The position numbers and the translations under genes were made by a program. Below, in pieces: positions 7,806-14,957 of a stretch of 37,818 nt of DNA. The first letter of the stretch is position 1, and every line of letters starts with the position of its first letter. Source of the stretch: Ferrovibrio terrae_B (GTDB lineage Bacteria; Pseudomonadota; Alphaproteobacteria; Ferrovibrionales; Ferrovibrionaceae); NCBI RefSeq assembly GCF_943371255.1, contig NZ_CALRUC010000029.1, positions 1 to 37,818 on the forward strand. Reading direction: 5' to 3'. The notes under the pieces were generated by a model. That model saw only the letters and a list, made by a program, of their open reading frames with translations. It did not search any database and was not told where the DNA came from.

Positions 7806-8866
7806 CCAAGCTCGATGTGAAGAAAGACCTCTGGCTCGATGACAGCGCGCTGCCGGCCGGCTTCGCCGACGAGGCGGCGCTGGAAGAGTTCATGACGCGC
7901 CCGAGCCGCTCGCTCGCTGCCGATCTGGACGCGCTGGACGGCGACATCATGATCCTCGGCGTCGGCGGCAAGATGGGCCCGACCATGGCGCGGCTGGCCA
8001 AGCGCGCAGCGCCGGGCAAGCGCATCATCGGCGTCGCCCGCTTCAGCGAAAAGGGCCTGCAGGAAGGCCTGGAAAGCCATGGCGTCGAGACCATCGCTGC
8101 CGACCTGATGGACCGCGCCGCGGTCGCCAACCTGCCGCGCGTGAAGAATGTGATCTTCATGGCCGGCCGCAAATTCGGCGCCAGCGGCAACCAGGCGCTG
8201 ACCTGGGCGATGAATGCCCATGTGCCGGCGCTGGTGGCGGAAAGCTTTGCAGCCGCGCGCATCGTCGCCTTCTCGACCGGCTGCGTTTATCCCTTCGTCG
8301 CCACCGACAGCCAGGGCGCCACCGAGCAGCTGGAACCCAATCCGCCTGGCGAATATGCGATGTCCTGTATCGGCCGCGAGCGCATGTTCGAGCATTTCTC
8401 GCAGGTTCACAAAACCCCGGGCCGGCTGTTCCGCCTGAACTATGCCATCGACCTGCGCTACGGCGTGCTGCATGACGTGGCGCAGCTGGTGCTGCGCGGC
8501 GAACCGGTCGATGTCACCATGGGCCATGTCAACGTGATCTGGCAGGGTGACGCCAATGCGCAGGCGCTGCGCTGCCTGAAGGCCGCCACCGTGCCGACCT
8601 CGCCGCTGAATGTGACGGGGCCGGAAACCATCGCCGTGCGCTGGCTGGCCGAGAGCTTCGCCCAGCGCTTTGGCAAAACGGCGCAGATCACCGGCCAGGA
8701 AGCCCCGACCGCCTGGCTCAACAATGCCGCCGAGGCGGCGCGCTTGTTCGGCTATCCGCGCATCCCGCTCGCCAGCATGCTGGACTGGGTGGCCGACTGG
8801 GTGGCGCGCAGCGGCCGCAGCCTGGGCAAGCCGACCCATTTCGAGGTGCGTGATGGCACCTATTAA
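7802..8866 (+). CDS. Extended-SDR NAD(P)-dependent epimerase/dehydratase-like protein with Cys in place of the catalytic Lys
   Basis: Cytoplasmic Rossmann-fold protein of 354 residues. The dinucleotide motif GVGGKMGPTMA lies near residue 55, an unusually late position because of an N-terminal extension of about 45 residues. The active-site strand has FSTGCVYPF, corresponding to the ST-x-x-VYG stretch of extended SDRs. The Tyr-x-x-x-Lys pair reads YAMSCIGRE: Tyr185 is present, but Cys189 stands where Lys is expected. This argues for changed chemistry, or for a binding rather than redox role. ATG 7802 overlaps the permease stop (ATGA) and the 3' end overlaps the GNAT gene by 14 bases. It probably acts on the transported compound or a product of it; this is inference from the operon. 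Confidence 0.82.
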   Translation: MTKLDVKKDLWLDDSALPAGFADEAALEEFMTRPSRSLAADLDALDGDIMILGVGGKMGPTMARLAKRAAPGKRIIGVARFSEKGLQEGLESHGVETIAADLMDRAAVANLPRVKNVIFMAGRKFGASGNQALTWAMNAHVPALVAESFAAARIVAFSTGCVYPFVATDSQGATEQLEPNPPGEYAMSCIGRERMFEHFSQVHKTPGRLFRLNYAIDLRYGVLHDVAQLVLRGEPVDVTMGHVNVIWQGDANAQALRCLKAATVPTSPLNVTGPETIAVRWLAESFAQRFGKTAQITGQEAPTAWLNNAAEAARLFGYPRIPLASMLDWVADWVARSGRSLGKPTHFEVRDGTY

Positions 8867-9686
8867 GACGCTCGATATCGATCGTCTTGATACCGCCGAC
8901 CTGCCGGCGGCGCTGGCGCTGTCGGCCGAGGCCGGCTGGAACCAGACCGTGGAGGACTGGCGGATTTTCCTCGACCAGGGCCGCGTCTTCGCCTGTCGCG
9001 CTGGCGATGGCCAGCCGGTCGCCACCGCCGCGATCCTGCCCTATGGCGATTTCGCCTGGATCAGCATGGTGCTGGTGACGGCGGCGCAGCGGCAGCGCGG
9101 CATGGGCAGCCTGCTGCTGCGGCACTGCATCAGCGAATTGCAGCGCGATGGCCGCATCCCGTATCTCGATGCCACGCCGGCCGGTGAAAAGGTCTATCTG
9201 CCGCTCGGCTTCCAGCCGGTCTTCGGCATCACCCGCTGGCAGGGCCAGGGCGCAGGCCTGGAGGGCGCAGGGCAGGGCAGCAGCGCGATGCCGGTAGATG
9301 CCGATGCTTGCCAGGCGCTGGACGAGGCCGCCTTCGGCGCCCGCCGCGCGCCCCTGCTGCACAGTTTTATCAAACGGCTGCCGACGCTGGCCCGGCAGCA
9401 GGACGAGGCGTTTGTTGTCGCCCGCAATGGCCGGCTGGCCACCCAGATCGGTCCGCTGGTCGCCGGCAGCGAGGCACAGGCGCTCGATCTGCTGAAAGCG
9501 GCCCTCGACCATGTGGCGGGTCCGGTCTTCCTCGATGTGCCGGATCGCTGGGCGGGTTTGGGCGGCGAGCTGCAGCGGCGCGGTTTCACCATCCAGCGCG
9601 GTTTCCGCCGCATGGCTTTCAACAGCAGCAACGCCAACGGCGATCCGGCCCGCAGCTTTGTCATCGCCGGTCCGGAATTCGGGTAG
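8853..9686 (+). CDS. Two-domain GNAT acetyltransferase (Acetyltransf_18 type C-terminus)
   Basis: Predicted acetyl-CoA-dependent N-acetyltransferase of 277 residues. The N-terminal GNAT domain (about 1-135) has the acetyl-CoA loop QRQRGMGSLLLRHC and the later strand YLDATPAGEKVYLPLGF. The second domain (about 150-277) resembles the YitH/Acetyltransf_18 C-terminal module, with FGARRAPLL, GRLATQIGPLVAGS and PDRWAGLGGELQRRGF. ATG 8853 sits inside the 3' end of the SDR gene, a 14-base overlap in another frame, and starts the domain cleanly. A longer frame exists upstream but only as a shadow of the SDR gene. Its place among transport and aldolase genes suggests it acetylates a pathway intermediate; the acceptor is unknown. 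Confidence 0.85.
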   Translation: MAPIKTLDIDRLDTADLPAALALSAEAGWNQTVEDWRIFLDQGRVFACRAGDGQPVATAAILPYGDFAWISMVLVTAAQRQRGMGSLLLRHCISELQRDGRIPYLDATPAGEKVYLPLGFQPVFGITRWQGQGAGLEGAGQGSSAMPVDADACQALDEAAFGARRAPLLHSFIKRLPTLARQQDEAFVVARNGRLATQIGPLVAGSEAQALDLLKAALDHVAGPVFLDVPDRWAGLGGELQRRGFTIQRGFRRMAFNSSNANGDPARSFVIAGPEFG

Positions 9687-9697
9687 AGGGTATCAGC

Positions 9698-10759
9698 ATG
9701 GGTCTGCATCATTCCAAACTGCCGGCAGAGGTTCTGGCCAGCCTGCGCAAGGGCACGGTGATCCCGGCGCACCCGCTGGCGCTGGATGCCAATCGCAAGT
9801 TCGACCGCAAGCGCCAGCGCGCGCTCAGCCGCTATTATGTCGATGCTGGTGTCGGCGGCCTGGCGGTCGGCGTGCACACCACGCAATTTGCCATCCGCGA
9901 TGTCGGGCTGTATGAGCCGGTGCTGTCAGCCGCGATGGAAGACGCCAAAGCCTGGACCGACCGTCCGCTGGTGATGGTCGGCGGCCTGGCCGGCAAGACC
10001 ACGCAGGCGGTGAAAGAGGCGCAGACCGCAGTCGGGCTCGGCTATCATGCCGGCCTGCTCAGCCTCGCCGCCATGAAAGACGCCGGCGTCGATGCCATCA
10101 TCGCCCATTGCGAGGCGGTGGCGGCCGAGATCCCGCTGGTCGGTTTCTACCTGCAGCCCGCCGTGGGCGGCGTGGTGCTGGATGCCGAATTCTGGCGCCG
10201 CTTTGCCAGCATCGACAATGTCATCGCCATCAAGGTGGCGCCGTTCCATCGTTATCGCACGCTGGACGTGATGCGCGGTGTGGCGGCGGCGCGGGCGGAA
10301 AACCGCATCTCGCTCTACACTGGCAACGACGACCATATCGTGCTCGACCTCACCATTCCCTTCACAGTGAAGCGCGGCGACGAAACCGTGAACCTGCGGT
10401 TCGTCGGCGGCCTGCTCGGCCACTGGTCGGTCTGGACGCAGCAGGCGGTGACGCTGCTGGCGAAGGCGCATGCCGCCGTGGCGGCCGGCGCGGTGTCGCC
10501 GGAACTGCTCGGCCTCGATGCCCGCGTCACCGACTGCAATGCCGCCTTCTTCGACGTCGCCAACGATTTCCACGGCTGCATCGCCGGCTGCCATGAAATC
10601 CTGCGCCGTCAGGGCCTGCTGGAGGGTATCTGGTGTCTCGATCCGCATGAAGGCCTCAGTCCGGGGCAGGCCGCGCTGCTGGATCGCGTGAGCAAAGAGC
10701 ATGCCGATCTGTCCGACGATGCCTTCGTCAAGGCCAATCTGGACCGGTGGCTGTCATGA
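9698..10759 (+). CDS. Dihydrodipicolinate synthase-family aldolase/lyase
   Basis: Class I aldolase-like TIM-barrel protein of 353 residues, longer than true DapA (about 290). The Schiff-base lysine is in NVIAIKVAPFHRY, Lys179, and the barrel Tyr in GFYLQPAVGG, Tyr151. The usual DapA GTTGE loop is replaced by VGVHTTQFA, and a C-terminal extension follows residue 300. It is therefore a DHDPS-superfamily lyase or aldolase of unknown substrate, not lysine-biosynthetic DapA. Given the operon, it may cleave or condense a 2-keto acid derived from the imported compound. ATG 9698 starts 12 bases after the GNAT stop, and the stop overlaps the ATPase start by four bases. Confidence 0.85.
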   Translation: MGLHHSKLPAEVLASLRKGTVIPAHPLALDANRKFDRKRQRALSRYYVDAGVGGLAVGVHTTQFAIRDVGLYEPVLSAAMEDAKAWTDRPLVMVGGLAGKTTQAVKEAQTAVGLGYHAGLLSLAAMKDAGVDAIIAHCEAVAAEIPLVGFYLQPAVGGVVLDAEFWRRFASIDNVIAIKVAPFHRYRTLDVMRGVAAARAENRISLYTGNDDHIVLDLTIPFTVKRGDETVNLRFVGGLLGHWSVWTQQAVTLLAKAHAAVAAGAVSPELLGLDARVTDCNAAFFDVANDFHGCIAGCHEILRRQGLLEGIWCLDPHEGLSPGQAALLDRVSKEHADLSDDAFVKANLDRWLS

Positions 10760-11547
10760 TGCCGCTCCAGGTTGCCACAGCGCCGGGCGCGCCGCTGATC
10801 CACCTGCAGAATGTGCGCAAGACCTATCGCGGGCGCGGCCAGGATTTCATCGCCGTGTCCGATGTCACTTTCGATGTTGAGGAGGGCGATCTGGTCTCGC
10901 TGGTCGGGCCTTCGGGTTGCGGCAAGACCACGGTGCTGAAGATTCTCGCCGACCTGCATCAGGCTGATGCGGGCGGCACGGTCGAGATCGGCGGCGACAG
11001 TGTCTTCACGCCCGGCCGCGATGTCGGCATGGTGTTCCAGCAGGCGCTGCTGCTGAAATGGCGCACCATCCTCGACAATGTGCTGCTGCCCGCCGATATC
11101 CTCGGCCTGCCGCGCAAGGCGGCGAAAGAGCGTGCGCGCGGCCTGCTCGCCATGGTCGGCCTCGCCGGCTTTGAGACCAAATATCCTTACGAACTCTCCG
11201 GCGGCATGCAGCAGCGCGCCGCCATCGCCCGCGCCCTGGTGCATGACCCCAAGCTGATCCTGATGGACGAGCCGTTTGGCGCGCTGGATGCGCTGACGCG
11301 CGAGAAGATGAACCTGGAAATGCTGCGCATCTGGCAGGAAAGCCGCAAGACCATCATCTTCGTTACCCACAGCATCCAGGAAGCGGTCTTCCTCGGCTCG
11401 CGTTGTGCGGTGCTGACGGCCGGCCCGGCCCGCATGGCCGATTTCTTCACCATCGACCTGCCATTCCCGCGCAAGCTCGATATCAAGACCACCGAACAGT
11501 TCGGCGCCTATACCAAGCGGATCTACCGCCTGCTCGGGATGGAGTGA
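10756..11547 (+). CDS. ABC transporter ATP-binding protein (SsuB/TauB/ThiZ-like)
   Basis: ATPase subunit of the importer, 263 residues. Walker A GPSGCGKTT, Q-loop VFQQ, ABC signature LSGGMQQR, Walker B LILMDEP and the H-loop VTHS are all intact and in order. The start is ATG 10756, overlapping the stop of the aldolase gene (ATGATG, TGA within). A GTG nine bases earlier is possible but unneeded. With the permease at 7005 and the binding protein at 6139 it completes a canonical three-part transporter, split by three enzyme genes. The TGA stop at 11545-11547 directly abuts the stop codon of the convergent AT-rich gene, so no terminator fits between them. Confidence 0.95.
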   Translation: MMPLQVATAPGAPLIHLQNVRKTYRGRGQDFIAVSDVTFDVEEGDLVSLVGPSGCGKTTVLKILADLHQADAGGTVEIGGDSVFTPGRDVGMVFQQALLLKWRTILDNVLLPADILGLPRKAAKERARGLLAMVGLAGFETKYPYELSGGMQQRAAIARALVHDPKLILMDEPFGALDALTREKMNLEMLRIWQESRKTIIFVTHSIQEAVFLGSRCAVLTAGPARMADFFTIDLPFPRKLDIKTTEQFGAYTKRIYRLLGME

Positions 11548-12417
11548 TTAGTCGGTTATCAATAGCTTCCAGTCGTAATCAATTAAATTTTGAGTCTGCA
11601 TGTAAGAGAGCGCTATTACTTTACCGACTGGCGTTAAAAAAAGTGAAGACGCCCCTGACTTATTATATGTATTTATGAACTCGAGCTCAGCAGTTGTTAA
11701 ATCAAAGCTTGCCCAAAATTCCTCGCCATCTTTATCTGACATTCTTCCGAATTTATCGTTGAATTTCTTAGGCAGAACATTCTCATATCTCTTATTAACT
11801 TGGTCTTGGAGCTTTCCAAAGGTTACTTCATGGGATGCGCATCCCATACTAATTAGGATGCCCATCCCATCTCCGCTTAAGGTCAAATCGGAAAAGTTTT
11901 TTATAGTATTTTTAACACCACTTTTTACGGCCTCGAAATCAGTCCACCCCCAGGTTATGTGGCGAGTGACATAAACAAAGGCTAAAAGAGAGAAGTGAGG
12001 TTTTATTAATTTTGCGGAAATTTCAATCGCCTGCGTTATCGCGATATCTCTAACTCCACCAGAGCATTTAGCTTTTTCAATTATAAGTGATGCCAATAGG
12101 GTAGATTTTTCTGGGACGTCTTTTCTCGAAGCTTGGATAACGGCATGTGTCAGAGCGTATTGCATATCAGCTGTGCTGAAGATCGCCATTTCTTCAGGCG
12201 TTAGTTTGTCCGCTGCTTTTTTACTTAGCTCGTTTAAAAACTTTTGAGCATTTTCTTTGGCTTCAGCTTTTGCCGCTTCAAGCATCTGGGGGAGATTTTT
12301 TTCAAAGACTAACTCTGCGATGACTCGAACATCAGCCGCGCTAAGACTATTTAAAAGGATGTTCCCAGCGGCTTGAACATTGACAGACTTATCGCCGCCT
12401 TCTTGTTCTTGTTTCAT
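11548..12417 (-). CDS. AT-rich cassette protein of unknown function, possible LPO_1073/Vpar_1526 family
   Basis: Soluble, mainly helical protein of 289 residues. Residues 7-19 carry GGDKSVNVQAAGN, a short Asn/Gln/Gly motif with alternating hydrophobics. A helical segment follows (ADVRVIAELVFEKNLPQMLEAAKAEAKENA), with a mixed domain to the C-terminus. The opening resembles what I remember of the LPO_1073/Vpar_1526 family; that is recall, not a search. The motif matches the C-terminal tail of the small membrane protein encoded 9 bases upstream. Base composition is far from its neighbours (about 38% GC in the 60 bases at 11701), pointing to recent acquisition. It has a weak ribosome site after a run of A. 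Two-component sensing or defence is a hypothesis; no catalytic residues are recognised. Confidence 0.75.
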   Translation of the reverse strand: MKQEQEGGDKSVNVQAAGNILLNSLSAADVRVIAELVFEKNLPQMLEAAKAEAKENAQKFLNELSKKAADKLTPEEMAIFSTADMQYALTHAVIQASRKDVPEKSTLLASLIIEKAKCSGGVRDIAITQAIEISAKLIKPHFSLLAFVYVTRHITWGWTDFEAVKSGVKNTIKNFSDLTLSGDGMGILISMGCASHEVTFGKLQDQVNKRYENVLPKKFNDKFGRMSDKDGEEFWASFDLTTAELEFINTYNKSGASSLFLTPVGKVIALSYMQTQNLIDYDWKLLITD

Positions 12418-12426
12418 GGCTTTTTT

Positions 12427-12606
12427 TCATTTCTTAATAGTTGTATCGCCACCAGATTGAATGTTGATGGAGTTGGCGCCGCCATTTTGTTTTTGTACTG
12501 CAGTCTTTTTTCTGAATAAGGAAAATAGCCCAGTAATGATTGCTACTCCAATACCTCCAAAAATCCACTCAAAATTCTTCACAGCCCAATCTAATAAAGT
12601 ATCCAT
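12427..12606 (-). CDS. Small membrane protein with C-terminal amyloid-like motif (59 residues)
   Basis: Small AT-rich gene. The product has an N-terminal amphipathic start (MDTLLDWAVKNFEW), one membrane segment (IFGGIGVAIITGLFSLF, about residues 15-31), a basic stop-transfer FRKK, and a tail NGGANSINIQSGGDTTI (residues 41-57). The tail shares GGxxS[IV]N[IV]Qxx G[DN] with the start of the next protein. A strong ribosome site, AAAGGAGAA (12611-12619), overlaps the ruvX stop codon, so the gene is coupled to ruvX as well as to the gene after it (9-base gap). The layout, a membrane anchor with a self-assembly-like tail next to a soluble partner bearing the same motif, resembles amyloid-signalling pairs. 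Effector or toxin activity is inference. Confidence 0.7.
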   Translation of the reverse strand: MDTLLDWAVKNFEWIFGGIGVAIITGLFSLFRKKTAVQKQNGGANSINIQSGGDTTIKK

Positions 12607-12617
12607 TTGCTTCTCCT

Positions 12618-13121
12618 TTATTGTCCGCCGACCCAGTCGAGATAGCTCTGCAGGATGTAGCTGGCGGCCAGCTTGTCGACCAGTTCGGCGCGGCGCGCCC
12701 GGCTGAGGTCGGCCTCATCCGTCATCATCCGCTGCACCGCCATGGTGCTCATGCGCTCGTCCCACAGTGCGATCGGCAGCGGCATCAGCTGGCTCATGTT
12801 GCGGGCGAAGGCCCGCGTCGCCTGGCAGCGCGGCCCCTCGGTGCCGTCCATGTTGATCGGCAGGCCGAGCACCAGGGCGGCGACGGTTTCCTTGGCGACG
12901 ATGCGCTGTAATTCCGCGGCATCCGCACTAAATTTCCTGCGGGTGAGGGTCTGGTAGGGCGATGCGATGCGGTGGCCGGTGTCCGACAGCGCGAGTCCAA
13001 TGGTCTTGGTGCCCAGATCGAGACCGAGAAAGCGTTGGCCGGGCGGCAGCCGGATCGGGCCTTCTGCCGGCTTGAACAAGGACTTAGCCGGTGGTGAGGC
13101 AGGGTTGCCGGAGCCGGTCAC
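12618..13121 (-). CDS. ruvX: RuvX/YqgF family pre-16S rRNA nuclease / Holliday-junction resolvase-like protein
   Basis: RNase H-fold protein of 167 residues with an N-terminal extension of about 28 residues. Conserved blocks: LGLDLGTKTIGLALSD (first acidic residue), the VLGLPINMDGT strand-loop, LWDERMST with its acidic residues, and a final DKLAASYILQSYLD with the last Asp. In other bacteria the family processes the 5' end of 16S rRNA and has been called a putative Holliday-junction resolvase. It diverges from gatC across 67 bases, a familiar alphaproteobacterial arrangement. Its stop codon overlaps the ribosome site of the AT-rich small membrane gene, so the acquired pair probably rides on the ruvX transcript. 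Confidence 0.93.
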   Translation of the reverse strand: MTGSGNPASPPAKSLFKPAEGPIRLPPGQRFLGLDLGTKTIGLALSDTGHRIASPYQTLTRRKFSADAAELQRIVAKETVAALVLGLPINMDGTEGPRCQATRAFARNMSQLMPLPIALWDERMSTMAVQRMMTDEADLSRARRAELVDKLAASYILQSYLDWVGGQ

Positions 13122-13188
13122 GAATGATACTTTCCGCCGCTATTTCAAGGGATTCTCCCCGAGTTTACCACCACGGAACGGACAGCGC

Positions 13189-13476
13189 ATGTCATTGGAT
13201 ACAGCGGCAGTGGCGAAAATCGCCAAGCTCGCCCGGCTGAAGACGGAGCCGGACCGGCTGGAGGCCATGGCCTCCGAGCTGAACAGGATTCTTTCCTTTG
13301 TCGAGGAATTGCAGGCGGTCAACACCGACAACGTGCAGCCGATGACCTCGGTGATGCCGATGAAGCTGCGCCAGCGCGAGGATGCGGTCACCGATGGCGG
13401 CAAGCCGGAAGCCGTGCTGAAGAACGCGCCACAGCGCCAGGGCGATTTCTACACGGTGCCGAAGGTGGTCGAGTAA
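13189..13476 (+). CDS. gatC: Asp/Glu-tRNA amidotransferase subunit C
   Basis: Small subunit of the GatCAB amidotransferase, 95 residues. It stabilises GatA on GatB and helps shuttle ammonia for transamidation of Glu-tRNA-Gln and/or Asp-tRNA-Asn. Typical features are VAKIAKLARLKTE at the N-terminus, the helix ELNRILSFVEELQAVNTD, then VQPMTSVMPM-LRQRED and the closing APQRQGDFYTVPKVVE. ATG 13189 is chosen because the family starts here; the frame is open further upstream but only over the ruvX promoter region. The TAA stop overlaps the gatA ATG by one base. Confidence 0.97.
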   Translation: MSLDTAAVAKIAKLARLKTEPDRLEAMASELNRILSFVEELQAVNTDNVQPMTSVMPMKLRQREDAVTDGGKPEAVLKNAPQRQGDFYTVPKVVE

Positions 13477-14954
13477 TGACCGTCAATCCCGATGCCCTCA
13501 CCATTGCCAGCGCCCTTGATGGCCTGGCGAAGAAAGACTTCACCGCGGTCGAGCTGACCCAGGCCAGCATCAAGGCGATGCAGGCGGCCAAGCCGCTGAA
13601 TGCCATGATCACCGAGACGCCCGAAAAGGCGCTGGAGATGGCCAAAGCCGCCGATGCGCGCCGTGCGAAAGGCGAGGCCGGTCTGCTGGACGGCATCCCG
13701 CTGGCGATCAAGGATCTGTTCGCCACCCAGGGTGTGCTGACCACGGCGGCCAGCCATATCCTCGATGGCTTCCACCCGGAATATGAAAGCACCGCCACGG
13801 CCAACCTGTGGAAGGCCGGCGCGGTGATGCTGGGCAAGCTGAACCTCGACGAATTTGCCATGGGCTCGTCAAATGAGACCAGCTATTACGGCCCGGTGGT
13901 CAATCCCTGGCGCGCCAAGGATGGCACCAAGCTGGTGCCCGGCGGCTCCTCGGGCGGTTCGGCGGCGGCTGTGGCTGCCGGCTTCGCGCTCGGCGCCACC
14001 GGCACCGATACCGGCGGCTCGATCCGCCAGCCCGCTTCGCTCTGCGGCATCACCGGCATCAAGCCGACCTATGGCCGCGTGTCGCGCTGGGGCATCGTCG
14101 CCTTTGCCTCCTCGCTCGACCAGGCCGGCCCGATGACCCGCACGGTGCGCGACAGCGCATTGATGCTGCAGGCCATGGCCGGTTTCGACCCCAAGGACAG
14201 CACCTCGGTGGATCGCCCGGTGCCCGATTACGCCGCCAACCTGGAAGGCGGCGTGAAGGGCATGCGCATCGGCATTCCGCGCGAATACCGCATGGATGGC
14301 ATGAACCCCGAGATCACCGCGCTGTGGGAACAGGGCAAGCAGTGGCTCAAGGATGCCGGCGCCGAGATCGTCGATATCAACCTGCCGCATACCCATTATG
14401 CGCTGGCGACCTATTACATCGTCGCCCCGGCCGAGGCCTCGTCGAATCTCGCGCGCTATGACGGCGTGCGCTTCGGCCTGCGCGTGCCGGGCAAGGATCT
14501 GACCGAGATGTACGAGAACACGCGCGGCGCCGGTTTCGGCCGCGAGGTGCAGCGTCGCATCATGATCGGCACCTATGTGCTGTCGGCCGGCTATTACGAT
14601 GCCTATTACACCAAGGCGCAGAAGGTGCGCACGCTGATCAAGAAGGACTTCGAACAGGCCTTCCAGCGCGTCGACGCCATCCTGACGCCGACGGCGCCGA
14701 ATGCGGCTTTCCCGATCGGCATGAAGAACGACGATCCGGTCACCATGTATCTGAACGACGTGTTCACCGTGCCGACCAGCCTGGCCGGTCTGCCCGGCAT
14801 GTCGGTGCCGGCGGGTTTGTCCAGCGACGGACTGCCGCTGGGCCTGCAGCTGATCGGCAAGCCGTTTGAGGAGGCGCAGTTGCTGCGTCTGGGTCGTAGC
14901 CTCGAAAAGGCCGCCAGTTACACGGCGAAGCCTTTCCATTGGTGGGAGGCTTAA
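13476..14954 (+). CDS. gatA: Asp/Glu-tRNA amidotransferase subunit A
   Basis: Amidase-signature glutaminase subunit of GatCAB, 492 residues, full length. The Ser-cisSer-Lys triad is intact: Lys79 in AIKDLF, cis-Ser158 in GGSSGGS, and nucleophile Ser182 in TDTGGSIRQPA. It hydrolyses glutamine and passes ammonia through a tunnel to GatB. Having gatCAB implies that the organism makes Gln-tRNA and/or Asn-tRNA indirectly. ATG 13476 shares a base with the gatC stop, and gatB follows after 3 bases, so the three form one operon. Confidence 0.98.
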   Translation: MTVNPDALTIASALDGLAKKDFTAVELTQASIKAMQAAKPLNAMITETPEKALEMAKAADARRAKGEAGLLDGIPLAIKDLFATQGVLTTAASHILDGFHPEYESTATANLWKAGAVMLGKLNLDEFAMGSSNETSYYGPVVNPWRAKDGTKLVPGGSSGGSAAAVAAGFALGATGTDTGGSIRQPASLCGITGIKPTYGRVSRWGIVAFASSLDQAGPMTRTVRDSALMLQAMAGFDPKDSTSVDRPVPDYAANLEGGVKGMRIGIPREYRMDGMNPEITALWEQGKQWLKDAGAEIVDINLPHTHYALATYYIVAPAEASSNLARYDGVRFGLRVPGKDLTEMYENTRGAGFGREVQRRIMIGTYVLSAGYYDAYYTKAQKVRTLIKKDFEQAFQRVDAILTPTAPNAAFPIGMKNDDPVTMYLNDVFTVPTSLAGLPGMSVPAGLSSDGLPLGLQLIGKPFEEAQLLRLGRSLEKAASYTAKPFHWWEA

Positions 14955-14957
14955 GTC

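Noticed and set aside
9698..10759. Calling the aldolase gene dapA
   Set aside because: The Schiff-base Lys and barrel Tyr are present, but the length is about 60 residues greater and the GTTGE loop is missing, so lysine biosynthesis is unlikely.
11548..12606. Insertion sequence or phage remnant explanation for the AT-rich segment
   Set aside because: I see no transposase, integrase, terminal inverted repeats or flanking direct repeats; only composition and position suggest acquisition.
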